NCBI RefSeq assembly: GCF_900496995.4
Contig: NW_024470398.1
Coordinates: 1 to 64,000, forward strand
DNA: 64,000 nt
Direction of reading: 5' to 3'
Source of the DNA: Aquila chrysaetos chrysaetos
Lineage: Eukaryota; Chordata; Aves; Accipitriformes; Accipitridae
The notes under the pieces are model-generated. The model ran no database searches, was not told the origin of the DNA, and saw nothing but the letters and a program-made list of their open reading frames with translations. Every line of letters starts with the position of its first letter. Within the stretch, counting starts at the first letter, position 1. Positions 10,401 to 20,309 of the stretch are shown in pieces. The position numbers and the translations under genes are program-made.

Positions 10401-13250
10401 GGAGACCCCCCAAAAGGAAACAGGTGACCCCCAGAAGGGACCCAGGCATCCAGGAATCCCCCCAACCCCGCTAAAAGGGACTCAGGAATGCCCCTGGGAG
10501 GGACCCAGGTGTCTGGGCACCCCCCAACCCCTCTAGATGGGACCCAGGTGCCACCCCCAGGAGGGATCCAGAAGTCCAGGCACCCACCTGCGCCTGCAGC
10601 ACCCGCTGCGCCTCCTCCTGCACCCGCAGCTGCACCAGGAGGGCAAAGACCTTCTCCCGCCAGCGCCCCAGAAGTGCCTGCAGCCGGGGGGGGGGCCACT
10701 GCCACAGGCACCCCGGGGGGGGGCAGCTGGGGGGTGAGAGGTGGAGGTGTGGGTGCTCTGGGAGCCTCCCCACCAACCCCAGGACCCCGCCCCACAAGTC
10801 CCTGCGTAGCCCTGTTGCTCCCCAGAACCCTCTGTGACACCCTAGGGCCCCCCCATTGCTCTCCAGCAGCACCTCACAGCACCCTAGGGCTCCCCGGCAC
10901 CCAAAAACCCCCTCAGTGGCACCCTATGGCACCCCAGGGTCCCCCAGCACCCGAAGTCACCCCATTGTCCCCCTGGCCCCGCCTATGGCACCGAAGGGCC
11001 TCCCCATTGCTCCCCAGGGGCACCTCACAGCACCTAGGGTTCCCCCAGCAACCCAAAAGAACCCCACATGGCACCCTATGGAACCTCAGGGGCCCCAACC
11101 CCCCCCAAATCCCAGACCCTCCCCCAGTATCCTGGGTCGCCCCATTGCACACCAAGAACACCCCCTGGCACTCCAAAGCCACTCCAGCACCCCAAAAGCT
11201 CCCCCAGGGCACCCTATGGCACCCCAAGACCCTCCAGAACCCCCTCCCCTCAAGCACCACTGCCCCCCGCAACACTTCAGGGATACCCTGGACCCCCCCC
11301 AGAGCACCCCAGGACTCCCCCTCACTCCCTGGGTTGCCCCATTGCTCCCCAAGACCCCCTGTGGCACCCTATGACCTCCCATTGCTCACCAGGGACACCT
11401 CACAGCACCCTAGAGCTCCCCCAGCACCCCAAAAGGCCCCCCAGTGGCACCCTATGGCACCCCAAAGCATCCCAGGAACCCCCCAGCACCCCAGCCCCCC
11501 TCCCCTGAATCGTCTCAGGAGCCCCCAGGGATCCCCCCTGGCACCCAAGAGGTACCTCACACCACCCCAGCCACCCCCTAGCACCCCAAAGGGCCCCCAA
11601 GAGCACCCTATGCCCCCCTGCCCTCCTAAAAGCCCCCCCAAGGGCACCCTGTGGCACCCCCAGCCGCACCTCACGGCCCAGCTCGCGCTCCTGCAGGGTC
11701 AGGATGTGGCCGAGGGCACTGAGCCGGGCCTGGAACAGCACCTGGGCCTGGCACTGGGAGGAATGGGGACAGTGTGGGGACACCACAGGGGTATTGGGAC
11801 ACCATGGGGACAGTGGGAACAGGAACATCCTCGGGAAAGGGGACACCATGAGAACAGGGTGCCAACCTGGGGACACCAAAGAGACACGGGAACATTCTGG
11901 GGACACTGGACATTGGGACACGCTGGGGACACCAAAGGGACAGGGGACATACTGGGCACACTGCAGGGACATCCTGTGGACGGGGCCACCATGTCACCAC
12001 CACTGTGGGGACATCCTGGGGACAGGGAGACAGCCTGGGGACACCAGAGGGACAGGGGACATGGGGACGTCCTGGGGACACAATGGGGACAAGGCACAGG
12101 GACACCATCTCCTCCCTCCCCTCCATGGGGACAGGGCCACCATGTCCCCAAGGAGAGGGGACACGGCCCCCAGGGGACCCAGGCATCCAGGCTCACCTCC
12201 TCCAGGGGCTGCCCCCCATCAGACTCCACCCCCTGGGTTTGACCACGCCTCCTCTCAGCATCAAGCTCCGCCTCCAGGATCTGACCACGCCTCCTCTCAG
12301 CATCAAGCTCTGCCTCCAGGGTCTGACCACGCCTCCTCTCAGCATCAAGCTCTGACCCTAGGGTCTGACCACGCCTCCTCTCAGCCTCAAGCTCCGCCTC
12401 CAGGACTTGGCCACGCCTCCTCTCAGCCTCAAGCTCCGCCTGTAGGGTCTGACCACGCCTCCTCTCAGCATCAAGCTCTGCCTCCAGGGTCTGACCACGC
12501 CTCCTCTCAGCATCAAGCTCCACCTCTAGGGTCTGACCACGCCTCTTCTCAGCCTCAAGCTGCACCTCCAGGGCCTGGCCACGCCTCTTCTCAGCATCAA
12601 GCTCTGCCCCCAGGGCCTGGCCACGCCTCTTCTCAGCATCAAGCTCCACCTCCAGGGGCCTGCCAAAGGGGACCTAGGTGTCCAGGCTCTGGGGGTTACT
12701 GGGAGGGCTACTGGGAGCACTGGGAGGGTTAGTGGAGGGTTACTGGTAACACTAGGGGGTTACTGAGAGCACTGGAAGGGGAGACTGGGGGATTGCAGAG
12801 AACACTGAGGGCTACTGGGAGGGTTAGTGGGGGATTACTGGGAACATTGGGGTGTTACTGGGAACACTGGAAGGGGAGACTGGGGGATTACAGGGAGCAC
12901 TGGGAGAGGGTTAGTGGGGGATTACTGGGAACACTGGGGGTTACTGGGATGGCTACTGGCAGCACTGAGGGGTACTGGAGGTTACTGGGAACATTAGGGG
13001 GGTTACTGGGAGCACTGGGGGGGCGAAACTGGGAGGTTACAGGAAGGGTAACTGGGAGGTTACTGGGAGCACTGGGGGTCCTTACCTGGTGCTGGGACTG
13101 GGGGGGCGGAGCACGAAGTGCGACGGGGGGACGAGGCCCCTCAGACCTGGGGGGTGGGAGGGACCCGGGTGTCCGGGGGGGGGCGGGGAGGGGGGACCCA
13201 GGCGTCGGGGGCTCACCAGTGCCTGGCGGCTCCGGGTGACTCTCGGCCAT
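7419..13250 (-). CDS. CCHCR1: CCHCR1, coiled-coil alpha-helical rod protein 1 (left copy)
   Basis: Orthologue of CCHCR1 (HCR), a coiled-coil rod protein known at centrosomes and P-bodies. Minus-strand coding exons with good GT/AG borders and chaining phases: 13217-13250, 13086-13146, 12197-12659, 11670-11747, 10588-10677, 10136-10246, 9407-9492, 8972-9084, 8489-8552, 8131-8198, probably 7852-7922, and last 7419-7504; at least one exon between the last two is unplaced. Landmarks: GLVPPSHF near the N-terminus (human GLIPPSHF), LGHILTLQERELGREV, GRWREKVFALLVQLRVQE, and C-terminal LVTQLQALGAAI (human VLLDDLQDLSEAI). The start is the ATG at 13248-13250 (MAESHPEPPG). Exon 12197-12659 is a run of 14-residue coiled-coil repeats. 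The placed exons give about 440 residues against roughly 780 in human, so the protein is shorter or some exons were missed. Confidence 0.88.
9600..10130. repeat. CCHCR1 intron minisatellite
   Basis: Copies of a unit like GTCCCCAGCAGGTCCCCATA TGTCCCACG, about 28-40 bp, fill the intron between the exons at 9407-9492 and 10136-10246. A matching array is at about 32160-32645 in the right copy. Confidence 0.8.
10250..10560. repeat. CCHCR1 intron repeat, ~50 bp unit
   Basis: Five to six copies of a unit containing GGGACCCAGGCATCTGGGAG then ACCCCACAAAGGGAAACAGGT. The intron between exons 10136-10246 and 10588-10677 consists almost wholly of it. Confidence 0.8.
10840..11665. repeat. CCHCR1 intron minisatellite
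   Basis: Repeated motifs CACCCTATGGCACCCCA, CCCCATTGCTCCCCAGGG and CACCTCACAGCACCCTAG alternate through the intron between exons 10588-10677 and 11670-11747. The long plus-strand open frame across this part is a repeat by-product. Confidence 0.8.
12232..12659 (-). repeat. CCHCR1: in-frame coding minisatellite in CCHCR1, 42-bp unit x ~10
   Basis: About ten head-to-tail copies of 42 bp within a single exon. Each encodes 14 residues close to ELDAERRRGQTLEA. Fourteen residues are two heptads, so copy-number change leaves coiled-coil register and reading frame intact. Copies differ at a few codons (K for R, Q or V or G at the eleventh to thirteenth positions). The right copy of the exon (about 34790-35215) shows the same array with sequencing noise. 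Confidence 0.92.
12665..13080. repeat. minisatellite in CCHCR1 intron
   Basis: Repeats of TTACTGGGAACACTGGGGG and GGGAGGGTTAGTGGGGGATTA with a larger unit of about 100-110 bp, between the exons at 12197-12659 and 13086-13146. Right-copy counterpart at about 35230-35570. Confidence 0.85.
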
Positions 13251-13269
13251 TGGTGGCACCTTGGGGGGG

Positions 13270-14275
13270 GGAACTCCCAGTAAGTCCCAGTAACCCCATC
13301 ATGGGCCCAGTACCTCCCTATTCCTAGTCCCGGTACCTCCCAGTAGCCTCCAGTTAGGGCCAGTTCACCTCTCCTCACATTCCCAGTACCCCCCCAGCCT
13401 CAATGACTCCCAGTAACTACCAGTGACTCCCAGTTCCAGCCTGGTTCCCATAAACCCCTAGTAACTCCCAGTTCCAACCTGCCATGGAACCAGTGACTCC
13501 CAGTCCCGCCCCCCACCCCAACACCCCCACTAACCCCTAGTGGCTCCCAATTTACTGACGACCCACCCCCCCTCAGCCCCAGGGACTCCCAGTACCCCTC
13601 CCCCCCTCCCAGTGGCTCCCAGTAGACCCCCATTCACCCCATTATGGTCCCAGGGGGGTCCCAGTACACCCAGTAGCCCCCTCCCTCATATTCCCAGTGA
13701 CTCCCAGTACACTCCAACACACTCCCAGTAATTCCTAGTAGCCCCCAGTGGCTCCCCACTCCCCCCATCATAGTCCCAGTGCCTCCCAGGATGCCCAGTG
13801 ACCCCCAGTAACCGTCCCTTCATATTCCCAGAGACTCCCAGTTCCCACACACACACTCCCAGTAATTCCCACTAGTTCTCAGTGGCTCCCCATCATGGTC
13901 CCAGGGGGCCCCAGTACACCCAGTAACCCCCTCCCCCGTATTCCCAGTACACTCCAACACTCCCACTAATTCCCACTAGCCCCCAGTGACTCCTCAGTCC
14001 CTCCCTCATATTCCCAGTAACTCCCAGTTCAACCCACACAGATCCTCCCAGTATCTCCCAGCAGGTCCCCACTGCCCCCCTCAAGGTCCCAGTGGCTCCC
14101 AGTTCCCCCAGTAACTGCCCCCTCATATCCCCAGTGTCTCCCAGTTCCCCCTCCTTACTCCCAGTAACTCCCAGTGGCTCCCCATTTCCCCCTCCCCACG
14201 GTCCGAGCGGCTCCCACTAACTCCCAGTACGTCCCAGTACACCCAGTACCACCAAAGCCCCGTCTCTCCTCACAA
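13270..14275. repeat. minisatellite, CCCAGTAACTCCCAGTGGCT family
   Basis: Degenerate repeats of CTCCCAGTAACCCC and TCCCAGTGGCTCCCA with CCCTCATATTCCCAGTGACT blocks lie between the first CCHCR1 coding exon and the promoter. They probably form the first intron or 5' untranslated region. No other exon was recognised. Right copy at about 35755-36730. Confidence 0.8.
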
Positions 14276-14279
14276 CCGC

Positions 14280-14530
14280 GCGGCGCACGCCGGGAACGCG
14301 CCGCTGCCACCGCTCTCCCCCTCCGCCCGGGATAGCCAATCAGCGCGCCGCACTGAGCGAAGAGTCCGCCCCCCTACCCCAGAGGCGGGAAAGCATCAAC
14401 CAATGAGAGGCGGCGTCGCGCAGGACCCGCCTCCACGCTGGCCAATGCAAGGCTGCGCCTGGGCGTGGGGGGCGGTGCATAGAACGAGGCGGCTCGTCCC
14501 GCCCCCTCACGGAGGCTTCGCCAATCAGAG
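14280..14530. promoter_or_regulatory. CCAAT-rich bidirectional promoter of CCHCR1 and gene A
   Basis: A CpG-rich block with four CCAAT boxes in the plus orientation (14336-14340, 14400-14404, 14442-14446, 14521-14525) and GC boxes such as GGGGGCGG. It lies between the divergent CCHCR1 and gene A. NF-Y and Sp1-type input is a fair inference from these motifs. No TATA box is obvious. Right-copy counterpart at about 36735-36990. Confidence 0.65.
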
Positions 14531-14559
14531 CTCGAGGGGTGGGGCCTGGGGTAAAGCGG

Positions 14560-15240
14560 GTGCTTTAAGGGGGGTAAATCTGGGCCCTGAGGAGGTAAAT
14601 CTGAGGCCAGGAGGTAAATCAGGGCCCTGGAGGCGTAAATCAGGGCCTGAGGGGGTAAATCTAGGCCTGGGGTGGTAAGTGGGGTCCCAAGGGGGTAAAT
14701 GGGAGCCCTGAGGGAGGTAAATCTGAGCCCTGAGGGTGTAAATCTGAGCTCTGTGGGCACAAAGGGAGCGCTGAGGGGTAAATTTGGCCTCCAAGGGTGT
14801 AAATCTGAGCCCTGAGGGCACAAAGGAAGCCCCAAGGGTGTAAATCTGAGCCCTGAGGGGTAAATCTGGGCTCCAAGGGGATAAATCTGAGCCCTGAGGA
14901 ACTAAATCTGGACTCCGAGGGGGTAAATCTGGGCCCTGAGGGCATAAAGAGAGTCCTGAGGGGGTAAATCTGAGCCCTGAGGGGTAAATCTGGGCTCGAA
15001 GGGGATATATCTGAGCCCTGAGGGGTAAATCTGGGCTCCAAGGGGATATATCTGAGCCCTGAGGGGTAAATCTGAGCCCCGAGGAGCTAAAACTGGACTC
15101 CCAAGGGGGTAAATCTGGGCTCTGGAGTGCGAGTCTGGGCCCTGAGGGGTGAATCTGGGTTCTGGGATGCAAATTTTGGCCCTGGGGCGTTAAACCTTGG
15201 CCCTGGGGTAGTAAACGGGGGGGGGTTCTGCGGGGTGACA
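14560..15240. repeat. minisatellite, ~21-22 bp unit
   Basis: Units like GGGTAAATCTGAGCCCTGAG are repeated about 30 times, with variants GGGCCCTGAGG and GGGCACAAAGGGAG. They lie just downstream of the bidirectional promoter on the gene A side. Right copy at about 37015-37780. Confidence 0.9.
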
Positions 15241-15249
15241 TCGCTCCCA

Positions 15250-15945
15250 TCACCCCGGAAGGCTGGGTCCCTTGTGGGAGTGGCAGTGACGTAGGTGCCA
15301 CTGGCTGTCGGGACGGTACCCAAGGGGCACAGGGAGGTAGGTGCTGGGAGGGGGGTCCCCACATCCGGACGCCTGGGTCCCTTGAGGGGGGGGGAATCCC
15401 AGGGTTGGGAGGGGGAGCTGGGGGGCAAGGGGGTTGGGAACCGCCTGGGTCCCTCTGTGGTTGTAGAAAAGGGAAGTGGAAAATTTCCTGCGCCCGGACG
15501 CCCGGGTGCCTCGGAACGGCGATGGCGGCCGCGCCCGGGTGCCTTGGAGTGGTGATGGTGGTCCCACCCGGACGCCTGGGTCCCTCTTCTAGGGGTGTGC
15601 GTCCCTTCCCGGGACACGTGGGTCCCTGGGGAGGGTGCCATCCCCGGATGCCTGAGTCCCGTCCCCCCCACCCCGGGACGCCTGGATCCCTCGTGATGGT
15701 GGTCCCACCTGGATGCCTGGGTCCTTCCCAGATGCCTGGGTCCCTCTTCTAGGGGGGTGTGTGTCCCCTCCCAGGACACGTGGGTCCCTGGAGAGGGTCC
15801 CAGCCCCGGACGCCTGGGTTCCCAGGGAGGGTTTTCCCACCCCGACACCTGGGTCCCATCCCCGGACGCCTGGGTCCCTCTTATCTCTATTACGGGGTTG
15901 GGGAGGGGTCCCCTGCCTGGACGTCCCCACCTGGATGCCTGGATC
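15250..15945. repeat. minisatellite upstream of gene A start
   Basis: Repeats of CGGACGCCTGGGTCCCT and GGATGCCTGGGTCCCT with interspersed GGGACACGTGGGTCCCTGG. The array runs to within 15 bp of the gene A start codon; its last element CGCCCGCAG could also serve as a splice acceptor. Confidence 0.85.
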
Positions 15946-15954
15946 GCCCGCAGG

Positions 15955-18916
15955 ATGTCATCTCCACCACTGTCCCTGGCGGTGGCCTCGGCCACGGCGG
16001 CCTCGGGACGGGTGCTGCAGGCACTGGGGGAGCTGGCGGAGGCGCTGGGAACACCGGGAATGGTGGCAAAGGCGTTGGCAGAGGCGAAGGTGGTGCTGAG
16101 GGAGGCGGAGGTGGTGCTGGAGAGGCTGCAGACGGCGCTGGAGGACGCGATGGCGGCAGCGGCGGCGATGACGCCGCCAACACTGGGGCTCAATGCCGAA
16201 GGGCTCTACCGGGCTCTGGGGACGGCCGCCGATGCCAGCGCTTCCGAGCTAGAGCGGGAACTGTGCCGGAATCGCCGGCGGCGCTGGGGTCTGTGGGTGG
16301 CCCGGACTGTTGCCCTGGTGCTGCTGCTTGTCTGTGCCCCCCTGTGTGAGTATGGACCAGTATAGACCAGAATGGACCAGTTCAGACCAGTAGGGAGCCC
16401 TGCAGATCCACCTGGACCAGTAATGCCAGAAGAGAACCTTACAGACCAGTAGGAAGCTTTACAGGCCAGTAGAGACGTTCTCTTGCCCTGGCCAGTATGG
16501 AACAGAATGGACCAGTTCAGAACAGTAGGGAGCCCTACAGTTCCGCTTGGACCAGTAACGGCTGTAGAAGTCCCTACAGACCAGTATGTACGAGCAGGGA
16601 GCCCGACAGACCAGTAGGGACCAGTTTAGACCAGTAGGTACCATAAGAAACCACTGTAGAGCAGTAAAGACCAGTATGGACCAGTAGGAAGTTCTGTGGA
16701 CCAGTAGAGACTTTCTCTTGCCCTGACCAGTATAGGCCAGAATGCACCAGTTCAGACCAGTAGAGAGCCGTATAGGTCCGTTTGGATCAGTAATACCAGT
16801 AGAGAACCCTACAGACCAGTACAGATCAGTAGAAAGCCCTACAGACCAGTAGAGATTTTCCCCTGCCCTGACTGGTATGGACCAGTTTAACCAGTAGGGA
16901 CCAGTTCAGACCGACCAGTAGGGAGCCCTATGGATCTGCTTGGATCAGTAATGCTAGTAGAGAACCCTACAGGCCAGTAGGGAGCAGTACAGACCAGTAA
17001 AGAGCTATACAGACGAGTAGAGACTTTTCCCTGCCCTGGCCAGTATGGACCAGTTCAGACCAGTAAGGACCAGTAGGAAGCCCTAGAGATCTCTTGGCTC
17101 AGTAATACCAGTAGAGGACCCTACAGACCAGTAGGGACCAGTAGGAAACCCTACAGACTAGTAGAAGCTTTCCCCTGCTCTGACCAGTATAGACCAGTCT
17201 GGAGCTATATGGGCCAGTAAGGAGCTCTGCAGACCAGTTCAAACCAGCAGGGACCAGTAGGAGCCACTGTAGACCAGTAGGGACCACTAAAGACCAGTAG
17301 AATACCCTACAGACCAGTGTAGACCAGTATAGAGCTTCCCCTGCCTCAACCAGTATGGACTGGGGGACACTTGGGGGGGGACTGGGAACATCAGGAGGGG
17401 TCTGGAACACTGGCAGGGGACGCCAGGAGGTGACAGGGACGCTGGAACAAGACTGGAGACACTGGGATGAGGGACACCAGGAGGGAACTGGGGACACTGG
17501 GAGGGAACTGGGACACTGGGAGGGGATGGGGACACTGGGATGGGGGACACCAGGAGGGGAGTAGGACACTGGGAGGGGATGGAGACACCAGAAAGGGACA
17601 CGGAGACCAGGACAAGACTGGGGACACTGGGATGGGAATGGGGACATTGGGAGGGGAATGGGACACCAGGAGGGGACAGGGACACTGGATCAAGACTGGG
17701 GACACTGGGCTGGTGGACGCCAGGAGGGGACTGGGGGCACTGGGAGAGAACTGAGACACCAGGAGGGGACTGGGGACATAGTGATGGGGGACACCAGCAG
17801 GGGACAGGGGACACTGGGAGGGAACTGGGACACTGGGATGGGGGACACCAGGAGGGGACAGGGGACACTGGGATTGGAATGGGGACATTGGGAGGGGACT
17901 GAGGACAGCTGGAGGGGATGGGGACACTGGGATGGGACTGAGGACATTGGGAGGGGACTGGGACACCAGGAGGGGACAGGGACACTGGAGCAAGACTGGG
18001 GACACTGGGCTGGTGGATGCCAGGAGGGGACTGGGGGCACTGGGAGAGAACTGAGACACCGGGAGGGGACTGGGGACATAGTGATGGGGGACACCAGCAG
18101 GGGACAGGGGACACTGGGAGGACACTGGGACGGGATGGGGACACTGGGATGGGGGACACCAGGAGGGGACAGGGGATGCTGGGAGAGAACTGAGACACCA
18201 GGAGAGGACTGGGGATGTTGGGATGGGGGACACCAGGAGGGGACACTGGGAGGGAACTGGGACACTGGGATGGGGGACACCAGGAGGGGACAGGGGACAC
18301 TGGGAGGGAACTGGGACACCAGGAGGAGATGGGGACATTGGGATGGGGGACACCAGGAGGGGACAGGGGACACTGGGGTGGTAGGGACACCAGGACAAGA
18401 CTGGGGACACTGGGAGGGGACGAGGACACCAGGTGATGTCCCCGTCCCCCGGCTGTCCCCGCAGTGTCCCTGGACGTGGTGCGGGAGGCGCTGGGGGTGA
18501 CGCAGGAGAGTCACCTCGTCCCCTGCCTGGCCACCATCGCCCTTGTCAGCCAGGTGGCCCTGTGGGGCGCGGGGACATCCAAGCGTCACTTGGCCACCGC
18601 CGCCAGCCAGCAGCGTCACCAAGCCCTCCGCTACCGCCGCCTGGCCCGGGACATCGCCGCTGCCACCGCCGCCACCACCGAGGCCACCGAGGCCACCACC
18701 GCTGCCAATGACACCCTGGGGATGTTGGAGGAGGTGGCCGGTCACCTGAAGACCCTGGTGGACGCTGTCACCCAGGACCTGGAGATGGCCAAGGGCTTCC
18801 CTGCCAGCGCCCGGGTCCTGGGGGACGTCGTGGTGGCCTTGGGGACAGTGATGGGGGACAAGGAGGGGACGCAGAGGTTGGCCCGGGCACTGGAGGCTCT
18901 GCCAGGGGTTGAGTAG
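15955..18916 (+). CDS. gene A: unrecognised Ala-rich helical protein with a membrane segment (left copy)
   Basis: I do not recognise this gene. Two exons, 15955-16345 and 18465-18916, have donor GTGAGT and acceptor CCCCGCAG and join in phase to give 280 residues ending in LPGVE. Residues 1-105 are Ala-rich amphipathic helix (ALAEAKVVLREAEVVLERL). A basic stretch RNRRRRW precedes a hydrophobic run (about 111-128, VALVLLLVC), and a second weaker one follows (about 148-165, ATIALVSQVALWG). Residues about 185-212 are Ala/Thr repeats from GCCACC hexamers. The layout suggests a membrane-anchored helical protein with one or two spans. ATG follows GCAGG in a fair context, and AATAAA lies 234 bp after the stop. 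It is divergent from CCHCR1 and in tandem with gene B. TCF19, which neighbours CCHCR1 in mammals, does not fit: there is no FHA or PHD motif. Confidence 0.72.
16350..17340. repeat. gene A intron minisatellite, GACCAGTAGG family
   Basis: Degenerate GACCAGTA units of about 10-20 bp are grouped into higher-order blocks of roughly 150-230 bp, each closing with AGTAGAGACTTTCTCTTGCC or a variant (about 16475, 16705, 16855, 17015, 17165, 17330). The array starts right at the splice donor of exon 1. Confidence 0.88.
17345..18440. repeat. gene A intron minisatellite, GGGACACTGGGAGGGG family
   Basis: Units of about 25-35 bp such as GGGGACACCAGGAGGGGACA and ACTGGGATGGGGGACACCAG continue to the acceptor of exon 2. 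A block of about 290 bp (around 17690-17960) is repeated at about 17985 onward. The right copy (39890-40955) has lost or gained whole units relative to this one. Confidence 0.9.
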
Positions 18917-19149
18917 GGATGGGGATGGGGACACCGGGAGGGTCCTCCTCATCCTGGGGACAACCTGATGTCCCCTGTCCCATCTGGGGACACCAGGAGG
19001 CTCCTCTTCATCTTGGGGACACCAGGATGTCCCTTCTCCGTCCTGGGGACACTGGGATGTCCCCTGTCCCACCTGAGGACATCAAGGACGTCCCCTTTGT
19101 GGTCCAAGGACACCAGGGATGGGTTGGTGACACCGTCCCCTGTCCCCCC

Positions 19150-19155
19150 AATAAA
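19150..19155 (+). terminator. gene A polyadenylation signal AATAAA
   Basis: AATAAA sits 234 bp after the gene A stop codon in otherwise AT-poor sequence, which makes it a credible 3' end. The right-copy equivalent is 41675-41680, preceded by an extra 7-8 bp CCCCATC insertion. Confidence 0.7.
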
Positions 19156-19379
19156 CCTCAGGGACACGCCAAGCCCCCGACCTGTTACTGGGGCTTGGGG
19201 ACATGGCAGGGACATGGGGACAGCAGGGGAAGGGGACACCCCCACCCCATTCTGAGGACACCAGGAAGGGGGATGTCCCCAAGCCATCCCTGTCAAAGGG
19301 CTCAGGACTGTCCCCAAGGCACCCAGCTGGATGTCCCCAAGCCATGGGGGACATGGTGAGGATGCATCAGGACCATCAG

Positions 19380-20130
19380 CAGGGCCATGTTGGGGACACT
19401 GGGGACATCACTAGGGACATGCTGGGAGCCAGGACGGGGGACAAGCCGTTGCCACACTGGGGACATCACTGGGGCTGTGTTGGGGACATCTCTGAGGCCA
19501 CCTTGGCCCCAGCATTGGGGACACTCCATGGACATCACCAGGGCCAGCGCTGGGGACACGCTGGGGCCACCAGTGAGGACACATTGGGGACACTGAGGCC
19601 ACCATTGTGGCCAGCACTGGTGGACACATTGGGGACGTGCCGGAGCCAGCACTGGGGACATGTTGGGGACATCAGGGGACGTGGGGGGCACGTTGAAGGT
19701 TGTGGGTGGCCGTGTTGGGGCCCCACTGGGGACACAGAGGGGGGCTCTGGGGTTGCGTTGGGGACAGTGGGGGACATGAGGGGCTGTGGGGACATCAGGG
19801 GACACTGGGACATTGGGGACATCAGAGGACATTGCGGGGGGACATCGGGGGACACCAAGGACTGTGGGTGGCTGTGCTGGGGCCCCACTGGGGACATCGG
19901 TGGGGGGGGGGGGACACATCACGGAGCATGGGGCTACATTAGGGACATCGGGGGACACGGGGGGGCGTGGGACCCCCCTGGGGACATCGGGGGACACGGG
20001 GGGCTGCGAGTGGCCGTGCTGGGGCCCCGTTGGGGGGCATCGGGGGACCATTGGAGGCGGTGGGGTCCTGTTGGGGACACGGGGGGGTCCTGTTGGGGAC
20101 ACGGGGGGGGACCCACGGAGGGGTGTGGGT
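19380..20130. repeat. minisatellite between genes A and B
   Basis: Repeats of TGGGGACATCACTGGGGAC, GCCACCAGTGAGGACACAT and then ACATCGGGGGACACGGGGGG fill the spacer. No exon was recognised before 20310. Right-copy counterpart at about 41910-42655. Confidence 0.85.
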
Positions 20131-20309
20131 GGCTGTACGGCCGTCACGGGGCGGGTGACGCCCCGCTGGCAGCGTCCCCTCGCCCAGCCCCCCCGTGGGC
20201 CGAGCCTGGCCCAGGTCCGGGACCGTATCCGGCCTCTCCGCCGCCGCCACATCCCGGCCCTGCGTGTCCCCAAGGCGTCTCCAAGGGGTCCCCGACGCTG
20301 CCACCACCT

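Noticed and set aside
10488-12242. 584-codon plus-strand open frame rich in Pro, and similar long Pro/Ser/Gly frames (7727-9019, 17287-19072 minus, 20144-21151 minus)
   Set aside because: They run across CCHCR1 or gene A introns and exons in the wrong strand or frame and consist of translated minisatellite units. GC-rich repeats lack stops in several frames at once.
15955-18916. Gene A as TCF19, the mammalian head-to-head neighbour of CCHCR1
   Set aside because: No FHA or PHD-finger residues (no Cys/His pattern) can be read, and the protein has a hydrophobic span.
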